From NCBI GenBank assembly GCA_030248295.1, contig JASANH010001508.1, forward strand, positions 434,001-498,000: a stretch of 64,000 nucleotides of DNA, read 5' to 3'. Shown here piece by piece: positions 34,370 to 43,414 of the stretch (position 1 is its first letter; each line of letters opens with the position of its first letter). Made by a program: the position numbers and the translations under genes. This DNA is from Mesodorylaimus sp. YZB2_4. Lineage: Eukaryota > Nematoda > Enoplea > Dorylaimida > Dorylaimidae. The notes under the pieces are model-generated. The model did no database searches, was not told where the DNA came from, and was given only the letters and a program-made list of their open reading frames with translations.

Positions 34370-37300
34370 GCGAAAGGGAGTCTGCTAGCAGCTAGGAAAA
34401 GGAGGTGGATCCAGAATGCCAATACATTGTAAAGTATGCGTGGCACGTAATTCCTATCGCCCTGAATGCAGACTGCATGGTGCATTGAGTCTGGGCAGTC
34501 TGTGCGTAACTTTAATCAACATGCAGTCGAATCGAAGTTTTAGCGGTCCGTCTCCGCATGATCCAAAGAGCACGGGGCAATCTACTCATGATCTGAAGAA
34601 TGCGTCGAGTGGTGACGTGAAAAATGTGTCAACTAATGATCTAAAGAATGCGTCGATCCCTGATCAGACGAAACCAGGGGATCAGAAAATTGGAGTCATA
34701 AAAACGCGTGATTCGTCAACGCGGTACCTGAAGCTTTCAGCGCTCAATGAGTTGTTGCCTTCGGAGCGAGCAGTCCGTTCGGTGAGCCGAGCAAATCCTT
34801 TAAAAAGCAACGTGCCTCCACACCCGCCGCCATTTTTGAAAGCTCGAAGGACAAACCTTCAAGAAAACGTCGCCAGCGATCACAAATACGAAAACGTCGG
34901 AGGTGACGCCGAAAAAAGTGGCACAAGCAGGAGCAGCATGCTTTTGTCGTCTCCGGGACAGGAAAGCATGACCTTTAGGGCTTTAGGCGACGAGCAAATC
35001 AGCATGAATATGACCGCCGTGATTGTCCGAGATGATCGCGAAAAGTACAAATTCGGATGGGGCAAGTAAGTTATTTGTGCACGTCGTGATCATAGGTTAG
35101 AAAATTTTGTTGCTTGCTATTAGAATCCAACCGAAATTTCTGCAGAAGATGCTGAATCCAAACGTCTTTTTCGCTGTTCTCGGCTTGATTTCTTTCTGCG
35201 GCAATTTCGGCATGTACGGTGTGTTTCAAGGGGCTTCGACTCAGATTCAACGAAAGTTTTCGATCGGCAGTGAGGAAATGAGTTACGCCCTGCTTATGTT
35301 CTACGCCGGTTATCTGCTGGCTATTACACTCATCGCCTATTATGGAAGTCACAGTAAGTCAGCACCAGCGCGGTTGTTCACAACTTGAACCTGATCAGCA
35401 TTGACTTTACGAACACAAAATCAAGCAAGCTCTGATTTCTGTATTTCCGAAGCGCTAAATATTCACGCTCACTCCTACAAAACATTCAATCTGAATGAGC
35501 TACTGCTGCGTAACTGTCTTTTTAGGCGCTCACAAGCCTCGTTGGATTGGTGCCAGCGCTGTGATCACTGCAATCGGAGCATGCATCTTGGTCATACCAC
35601 ACGCTCTCCTAAAACCTGAGTCGCAGAAATCGTCCGCGCCTTCTTACTGTGATCCATTCGAGCGAGGAGACAGTAGCAGGGACACAAGTGGCGATAACAT
35701 TACGATCACCAAGCAAGATTGCCATTGGATTTCTGGAAGAAGCAAGCTTGTGTTCGTTTTTGGTTTCGCAAACTTCGTCTACGGTTTGGGCAGCGCTGCA
35801 CCACCAACTATGGGTGTAGTGTTTCTGGACGAACACGTATCGTATCGGGCCTCGCCCGTCTACTCCGGCCTATACCACGTCTTTGAAATGGCCGGCCCAG
35901 TCGCTGGTTACATCGTTACTGCTGCGTTCTCAAAGATTCCAGGAAACATCGATAAAACGTGAGAGTTCTCTTTCAGTTTCCCCTTATGGCCCTTGGAATT
36001 CGGCTTTGTAGTTTCGTTGGCCTCGAAGAACCAACCACTGACTACTATGGGGGCTGGTGGATAGCCATGGTTGCATGCGCGTCTATGTCATTCTTCGGTG
36101 CTTTCCTCATGTTCGGATATCCAGCACAGTTGGCTGGGGCCAATCAAGCTCAATTGCGAGAGCTTATGGAAGAAGTGCTCGACCACTGGCGAATTCCCGT
36201 CTATGCCACCAAAAACTGGGCCAAGGACCTCGGCGATGGCCCAGTTGCCTTGATGAAACACGCAATGGTAGCAAAACATTCCTGCTTTTTTAAAGAATAG
36301 GATAGCTGGCTGTTTTAGATCCTGCTATGTCAACCGACCTTCGCAGCACTGGCCATCGAAAGGATTCTGAACACATTCCTGACCGCCGCGATCTCGAGTT
36401 TCATCGCTGAATACATCGAAAGTGTGTTCGGAGTGTCACCCAGCCAGGCTAGCTTCTGGACTGGTAAGTTCTGTGTAGGGTTATGGCAACCTTTGGTAAA
36501 ATGCGTTTGATCGCAGGTGGAGCCATCGCAGCATCTGCTGCCGCTGGTCTCCTGAGCGGTACCTATGTCCAGTACACTTTCAACTACCAGATCAAGCAGA
36601 ACCTTCGTTGGTCCTTGGTCACAGCTATCGCAGCTCTCGTGTGCCTTTTTGCCTTCGCTATTGGATGCGAGCAACCTCCTTTCGTTGGCATGAACTACAA
36701 TATGACGTAAATGACAAGCGGATCAGACACTCAAACATACTCATTTTTATAAAATTTGTAGGCCGAGTGACCAGAGCACGTGGCTGAATCAGACTTGCAG
36801 CGCTCACTGCCAATGCGATTTAGTGTACCGCCCTGTATGCTGGAAGAGCAAGCGGGAAATGCTGCAGTTTTATTCTCCATGTCACGCTGGTTGCACCAAG
36901 ATTATCGATCAGGCCAATGACTGGGTGAGTGCAGTGGAGACAGTCTTTGCAATATTTGCCCATGCGATCGACTGTTTCAGAAAGGATCGGGCTGCACTTG
37001 CATTTCCGATTATTACAATGCTGCCCCTTCGACTGTGAGCACTGATCTTTGTTCTGCTCGGTGTTGGAACCAGCTGATCGCTTTCATGCTGGCTCTGGCT
37101 TGGTGCGCATTCTTCATGTTCCTGCGCAGGAATTCACTTTATCAAGCCATGATGAGGTACATGTAATGGTACATAAAGTACATGATGAAACCATGTAGAC
37201 CACATCCAGTCATTCAGGCTTGTTTTGCAGGTTCGTTCCATTCAAGTACCGTCTGGTCGGTGTTTGCTTTATGACCAGCTGCTCCAGCTTGCTTGGTGAG

Positions 37301-37756
37301 TATATCATGTGACCGCCTTCACGTAACTCATTTATACCAGATGGTTTTTTTTGGTCCCGTAACTCCATTTCAGGTGCCATTCCGGGTGTACCTGCTTACA
37401 CTGAATTGTTGAAAATTTCCTGCCAATTCCATGAAAAAAACCAATGCAGCACGAAGAAGCAGTGCATTCGATACGACACGGACTCCCTGACTCGCAATCT
37501 GACCATTGTGGGCACGAGTCTGGGCACTCTCGCTGTGCTGGCCATCATCGCAGCTGTCATCAGTCACATCGAAGTCAGCGAGGTCAGCGAGGGCACAGCG
37601 AAGAAGAAACGTGCGAACAAGGAGACGATGAAATCAATGAGGCCATAGGGAAATAAATAATTGTCGATTTTTTAGTTGTGCCGATGTCAGTTGTACTCTT
37701 GCCAGTCTCACCTGCTGAATGTAATTGTGACTAGTCCAATGTATCCGAAGTGCTAA
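34370..37756. repeat. Tandem duplication unit, left copy
   Basis: Homologous, introns and flanks included, to 43415-46803. The offset is about 9,044 bases at the start codon and 9,056 at the stop codon. Similarity starts about 150 bases before the ATG and ends about 100 bases after the stop. Confidence 0.9.
34521..37648 (+). CDS. Organic anion transporter polypeptide (OATP/SLCO), copy 1
   Basis: Twelve-helix plasma membrane transporter for organic anions. Ten exons: 34521-35065, 35124-35353, 35526-35958, 36012-36267, 36319-36463, 36517-36706, 36762-36924, 36981-37156, 37231-37295, 37374-37648. They sum to exactly 826 codons. The first ~180 residues are a hydrophilic, repetitive extension (HDLKNAS, GDVKNVS, NDLKNAS) not seen in typical OATPs. 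Then come NPNVFFAVLGLISF (helix 1), the Kazal-type cysteine-rich loop (CSAHCQCDLVYRPVC, CHAGCTK, CTCISDYY) between helices 9 and 10, and the last helix LAVLAIIAAVISHI. The start at 34521 is preferred because the other copy is broken upstream. Introns are as short as 50-55 bases. Confidence 0.93.
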
Positions 37757-37789
37757 AGACTGCTGATACGGCGTGTTGCTGGCGTTGTC

Positions 37790-40134
37790 CTTGATAACTG
37801 GTACCTAGCATTGACTTGCAGGATCCCATGTGAAAGCGGCGATCAAACACTACAAGCCATACACCACTACCTCACCAATCTCCAGTCTCCTGGATTAGAT
37901 GGACTACCGATCGAATTCTACGTGTTTTACATCGCTGAGATGGGCAAAATTTTGAGCAGATTGTACGAAGCTTCATCGATGCTGGGTTTTCTTCCATCGT
38001 CTTGCTACTTCGGGGTCATCTCACAGCTGTATAAGGGAGAAGGGGACAAAGCACAAAGATCGAGCTGGAGGCCGTTAACGGTCCTAAATGTTGATTATAA
38101 GATCTTGGCGAAGGTTCTAGTGATGAGATTGAGGAAGGTTATGGGCAAGATAGTACATCCTGACCAAACCTGTGCGGTGCCTGGCAGAGATATCAGGGAT
38201 GGGGTGCTCACCCTTTATAACGCGGTCGAGTATATAAATGAAGCTGACAAAGCAGCTATGCTTTTGTCGGTTGACCATATGACTGCTTTTGACATTGTGG
38301 AATGGGAGTACTTGCACAAAGTCCTAGAGCATTTTAGACTTGGGGAGGGCTTTCAAAACTGGATTAAAGTGATCTATTGTCCAGGTATGGTCAAAACGGC
38401 AGTGCAGGTGAATGGGTACATCTCATCGCCGTTCTTGCCTAGCAGGGGGATCAGGCAAGGCTGCCCTTTGTCGGCCTTGTTGTACGTCCTTGTGTCAGAG
38501 ACGGTAACCAATCTTATAAGAAGGGACAGGACTGTGCAAGGGGTAGACTTACTAGGCGAAGAAATAAAAATTAGTAATTACGCGGATGATACCAATTTCA
38601 TAGTGGCTGATTCAAGATCAATACATCGTGTGGTTGAGATTTACGATAAGTTTAGAAATGCGTCAGGCGCAACACTCAAACCGGCAAAAACAAAAATCTT
38701 GGCTCTAGGCTCCATGAACGAAAAGGAAATATCTAATGACTTGGTAGACCTGCTGGTGGACCAGGTCAAAGTGTACGGGTTTGTGTTTTCCAGGGCTGGG
38801 ATGGAAATAACGGACAATTGGAGGGCAGTGAGAGAGCATATAGGGACGCTAAGCAGCAAGACACCACACAGCGACATGTCTTATTTTGGAAGGATTCATG
38901 TGGTAAACACATACTTTCTCTCCAAAGTTTGGTATTTAGCATCTGTAATTGCTCCAGAACTCGATTTTCAGCGTAGTGTTGAGAAGCACATAGATGGATA
39001 TTTCTGGTATCCATCGAAAGTTAATATGATAAATAAGTTGATACTAAAAAGGGGCAAGGAGCAGGGTGGAGTTGCGTACCCGGATATAAACACCAGAATA
39101 ATGGCTTTCAGGCTGATGCTCCTTATGCGAAGACTATTGGCAAAACAAAAGGCAGCTTGGCATTCAGCCTTTGATTATTTCTTTGAAAAGGTGCGACATG
39201 CCAAGCTGAGGGACCTAAAAAATATCCGAGCTCCAAATCTTTATAAGGATGTTCGCAGGGCTGTAATAGCTTCCAATTTCTCTATGATTGACCTTGACAG
39301 AATAAGTTTGGACGAAAAGAGTTACCAAGCAAAGTGCCTTAAGACAAAGTTGTTCTACGAACATATGATGGGGAAAAAGGTCGGAAAGGCCACAAAGGCA
39401 ATGCAGGACTACTGGAAGGAAAAGTTGAGAAGTGAGAAAATCGATTTTTCCTCATATTGGAGACTGAATAAAACGAAATACGTTGATGGTCTTACACGCA
39501 GTATACACTTTTCTATGCTCTACAAAGTATTATACACCAGAAGCAAGATTTCGCACTTCTCGGAGGTTGATGCAAACTGTAAATACTGTAGGACAGCGCT
39601 TGGTCTGCTTAAACATGAGGATGTGTACCATGTTTTCGTTCAATGTCCACGAGCAGAGCATTTCTGGGAAAGGGTGCAGCGCCTCTTGCGCGAAATGGAC
39701 CCGTCCCTGATGGTCAGTGAGGAGAATAAAATTTTTGGCGTAGCAAGTAAAAATTGCAACCATGTCACCTCGATCGCAAACATGGTTGTGCAGTCGGCCC
39801 AAAGGTGTATATGGTTTGCCAGAACCGATTACGAGAATAAAGGGGATGTAGTAGATCTGTGGGACTCCTTGGTAACACGATTAAAAGTTTTAACGAAACG
39901 AGCTAGATATATCCTGACACCAAGCATGTTCCAAGAACGTTTTGCAAAGTTGTCATCTCTAAAGTATTGAGTAGTTATGTGTTTATCTTAGTTTTTTCCC
40001 TTTCTGTGTTTGGGTAGGCCGTTTTGGTGAATCCTAATATGTTGAGCCAAACCTAGAAATTAGTAGTTTGCTTGAAATTGTCGATTGTCTGTCGATTGGC
40101 ACGATAAATGTTCGAGAATAAAAAAAAAAAAAAA
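37790..40134 (+). mobile_element. 5'-truncated LINE with open reverse-transcriptase frame
   Basis: A 719-residue open frame (37811-39970) starts inside the reverse-transcriptase domain, so the endonuclease region and 5' end are missing. Visible RT blocks are QSPGLDGLPIEFY, SWRPLTVLNVDYKILAK, LLSVDHMTAFDIVEW (catalytic Asp kept), GIRQGCPLSALLY and the catalytic SNYADDTNF. A C-terminal knuckle, CKYCRTALGLLKHEDVYHVF followed by QC, resembles that of L1/Tx1-type elements. It ends in a 14-base A tract at about 40121-40134. The intact frame suggests recent insertion. It lies between the two OATP copies, just right of copy 1. No target-site duplication was identified. Confidence 0.88.
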
Positions 40135-40287
40135 TACACAACCCGTAGGATTTATCCTATATTCAAGTCGGCGTAGTCTGCAATCTTTTGTTTTTGAGGG
40201 ATTTTTGCTTATGTTTTTTATGTACTTTTTTCAAGTTACTTACTTTATATTTCATGAATTTCATGTTTTCTTGTGACGTGTTACAAG

Positions 40288-40468
40288 ATGGCTCCAATTG
40301 TTCGTGCAGGACCCAAAGGAGCAACAATTTCAACCTTTTTTAAAAAATTAAAGTGACCCTGTAAAGAAAAAAAAAAAAAAATCACCAAAGGAGGATGGGG
40401 TTCCACTGCCCACGAAGCGGCACAGTAACCAAAGCAGGAAGAATCCGCGCTAGCCAAAAACGACAAAC
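40288..40468 (+). pseudogene. Short PIP-box-like coding remnant beside a poly-A tract
   Basis: A 22-codon frame starting at 40288 (MAPIVRAGPKGATISTFFKK) carries GATISTFF, close to the PCNA-interacting box with the first glutamine replaced. After a 14-base A run (about 40368-40381), another frame reads SPKEDGVPLPTKRHSNQS, in the basic style that follows such boxes in replication and repair proteins. A frame break separates the two. It may be a decayed first exon or a processed fragment. Short motifs arise by chance, so confidence is low. Confidence 0.25.
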
Positions 40469-40799
40469 TGAAGTACCTAACGTTATATAACAAGCGATTA
40501 TCGCAATCCACCGACCTACCGACCTATTCATCCTAATACAGCAGAGTTCCAAGGTCCAAAACTTACTACAACTGACCAAAATATTTGTTCCAGGCGTTCT
40601 AGGCGTTGCAATCATTCTAAGCATTCAAACCATAGCCAAAGAGGATCTGACAAGACGCATCCTGGCCCCTTCGGCTCGTAACCCAAGCTTCAGTCCTACA
40701 GCACGAAGCTAAAAGCGACGTGCGAGAAGTAAAAACTTTTGGTGTACACTAATCACTTGCATGGACCTTTTTTTAAAAAAATTCGTTGGCCCCCAGCCG

Positions 40800-41185
40800 G
40801 CCAGCAGTCAAACCTTATAAGCTGTGCGGGGACCGGCACACATTGCAGCTTCCCTCTGCGTGTCTCCACTAGGAGCATCTCCACGCGAGGGCATCCTGGA
40901 CTGGACACCGACTTCCTCGGACGATGGCGGGTGGGCTTTGAACCCTGTCGGTGTTCGACAGCTGAGACTGTCTCCTCGTTTGGCGTCCGTCTCTCCACTC
41001 GGAGCACCTCGGCGGTACCAGTTAGTCACCCACGGCCTGGCGTGCAAGGTCAGCGAGGGTTTATGGTTCGCAAACCGACCTCCATCACACATCCGTGGAT
41101 CGAAACGCGGACGAGTCCAGCCGCTCGCTCCCGAGCAATACGGTGTGACGAATGCCGAACCGCTGCACCACCGCGGCCACTTGCA
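40800..41185 (-). mobile_element. SINE-like tRNA-derived element, copy 1
   Basis: The reverse complement begins GGTGGTGCAGCGGTTCGGC (box A-like) followed at tRNA-like spacing by GCGTTTCGATCC (box B-like), then a GC-rich body with CCTTGCACGCC. The same order recurs at 50318-50660. Its head directly abuts the RBBP5-derived fragment at about 41180. Confidence 0.6.
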
Positions 41186-42600
41186 TGGACTTGGCCTCTG
41201 CTAAGCCCGCCTAAATACGAGAATAATGGGTCCTTTATTACAGGCGATGACCAATGGAGCTCACAAGGCAACATCGCCAATTGTCAAGTCGAACTGAAAA
41301 TAGTGATTTGTTTTGAAGCGCAAAAGAAAGCTCCCTGCAAAATATTGAAAGCGTCTGATCAAATGGTTAGCAGTGGTCAGCTCATTAAGTTCTGTGAAAC
41401 CTTTGACTCCCGGATTTTTTGTTTTTTTTTTGAAGAAAAAATCTAACACCCGAGTGTTGGATGCTTAAAACTCGAAGCATAAAACTTTAAAACCGAGTTT
41501 GGAAAGAGCCATGCGCGTTTTTCTCAACGCTTGGCTTCCTACTACACAAAAATTCAAAAATCCGCGGGACTTCAGGCCCTGACCATTGCTGACCAGTTGC
41601 TCAGACGCCTCAATATTTTGCAGGAAGCTTTATTTTGCACCAAGAAACATGTTACAATTTTTGAGTTTGTAATGTCCGACTCAACGGTTGGCGATGTTCC
41701 CTTGTCAGTTTGCTTACAAAAAGATAGCGCTTGGGTTCGTGAGAACTATGGCAGTCCAAAGGAGTGGGTCGCCATACTACACGATAAGCACAAAGGAAAA
41801 GCATGACGCAGGTGAGTAACTCAGGTTTCGATCTGCGCGTAGTTCGATTCCTAGTCGGGGGCGTTAGTTTGTCTAATGGCGCATACACGTAGTTATTGTT
41901 TCAATAAAGATCTTATGCTTCATGCTTATGTTTTACCACATCGCCAGACGCTTATGCGCACTCGAGGGTTAAGGGAGATCTAGATCATCCAAATGGCCAG
42001 GCTTTTCATGTTACAGGTGATTCTCAGTTACAGGATAGTACTTTACCGCCCGAAGCAGCCCATCTAAAATATCTGGTCTTTTGCAGACCTTCACGGAGCG
42101 CAGTCTATTTCAGAAAATTCTCAAAAATTTGGTTTAATTGCATGCTTATCAACGAAGCACCAACATCGACCGGTCAATCGATCTGGCTGAACAGATCCGC
42201 CGATCGAAGGGCAGATGAGATCCTGATCAGATCCGATTGCTGGATCGACATTTACAATTGCTGCTTCATCTGCCCAGAAAACAACCAGATTTTATCAGGC
42301 TTGACACACATGCTCAATCAACGTCGAATCAGTTGGCGCTGTCATGGGCCTATCGGACAGAATGTATCAGCCATAATCCGAATATCTGTTTAATGCAAAT
42401 ATTCGAAAACCAGGGCGACGCCTGACACTATACAGTAACTGCATGCACGTTGCCTTGCTTTTACAGTTCGTTGCCCGTGATAATATAATCTCCACGTCGG
42501 TCAAACGCTGGCATTGTGTGCGACTCAGGACCGCTCACCAAATCATCGTAAACTGGGAGGCCATTGTCTCCGTGGTCTGTCGTGGATTCCTGCATCCGCG
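41178..42600 (-). pseudogene. Partial duplicate of RBBP5 (exons 4-5 and the intron between)
   Basis: Matches 49230-50100 in order and strand. The piece at 41178-41220 matches the 5' half of RBBP5 exon 5. Positions 41735-42450 match RBBP5 intron 4 (shared GATCTGCGCGT, CAGATCCGCCGATC, GATCCGATTGCTGGATCG). Positions 42470-42565 match exon 4 and still read DLVSGPESHTMPAFDRRG. The exon 4 splice donor is altered, exon 5 is cut off at the SINE edge, and the intron copy is interrupted by a foldback element. It cannot make RBBP5. The few amino-acid differences in exon 4 suggest a recent copy. Confidence 0.85.
41262..41715. mobile_element. Foldback element with ~165-base diverged arms
   Basis: The reverse complement of 41262-41440 matches 41545-41715: AAAAATCCG, CAGACGC then TCAATATTTTGCAGG, and TTGGCGATGTT occur in the same order. 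A spacer of about 100 bases separates the arms. It sits inside the copy of RBBP5 intron 4 and is absent from the parental intron at 49262-49420. Confidence 0.75.
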
Positions 42601-43100
42601 TCGAGTCCATGTTAGGTACTCAGCGAATTACATATTGCGCGTGCCACTGCCTAGTGTAACTAATTAAACAGAGTCCCCTTCACATGTAACTATATATAAA
42701 CATGTGTCTGACTAAATACGGTATCTGAAATTACCCCTCAGCATCCATACATTGCCTGTGCGCTCCATACAGTATTTCGACTGCAAGAAGACTCACTGTC
42801 ATCTTTGTGTCATCTCGTTTTCAAAACGTCATCATCTTACAGATAGGGGAGCATGCTCTTTTATGAGAGGTTGAGGAGGGCCATGGACAGGGAAATCCCT
42901 AGAAATTTTGTGGGAAGCCGAGCCTTGGAACAAAAGCTTTTTTTCTGTGTCAGGTACAGTATATCAGTGAGCCTGGTACACGGATCCTTGGCCATGGCAG
43001 CACATCAGTGGCAAGCTGAATCATTACCGCCAGAGATCCTTCTCTACAGTATCCATTTGTTATAGCTAACAGAATAAGTCTGGACTGCTGGTTTTGACTT
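42601..43100. other. Spacer before OATP copy 2
   Basis: No gene recognised. An open frame at 42853-43065 shows no motif or splice partner. Several TACAGTAT motifs occur (about 42770, 42955, 43047). Confidence 0.4.
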
Positions 43101-43101
43101 G

Positions 43102-43403
43102 TGGGCCCGCTTCACCAAAGCTAAGGGGCCACTTTTAATTTAAGGGGCTACTTTGATAAGGGGCCACTTATTTGAGCATGTTGTGTTCCCCAAAGCAACT
43201 TTAGGGGGCACTTATTTAAGAAAAAAAATTAACGTGAGTACCTACCGACCTGCCTTGACTTCTGCCCACTTAATTGGAAAAATAAAGTGTCCACTCATGA
43301 TTAAGTTCTTTCGGCGACCGCTACTCAAACTTAAGTGCCAAAAGTTAATGGTGGGTCCTTAGCTTGAGTGGCACATAAGTATACTCTCAGTGAAGTGGGC
43401 CCA
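43102..43403. mobile_element. MITE-like element beside the duplication edge
   Basis: About 302 bases bounded by TGGGCCCGCTTCAC and the inverse of TGGGCCCACTTCAC. The interior repeats short AAGGGGCCACTT-like units in both orientations. Its right end lies within about 15 bases of where OATP copy 2 homology begins. Confidence 0.7.
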
Positions 43404-43414
43404 GGGTGGCTATA

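Noticed and set aside
34416-34520. Longer OATP copy 1 start at 34416
   Set aside because: The homologous upstream sequence in copy 2 is out of frame, so the shared ATG (34521/43565) is preferred.
40755-40768. CACTTGCATGGAC as a third copy of the RBBP5 exon 5 segment
   Set aside because: Only 13 bases match, with no flanking similarity; probably coincidence or a tiny fragment.
40739-41446. 235-codon open frame on the plus strand
   Set aside because: It runs antisense through the SINE-like element, the RBBP5 fragment and a foldback arm, so it is a chance frame in repeats.
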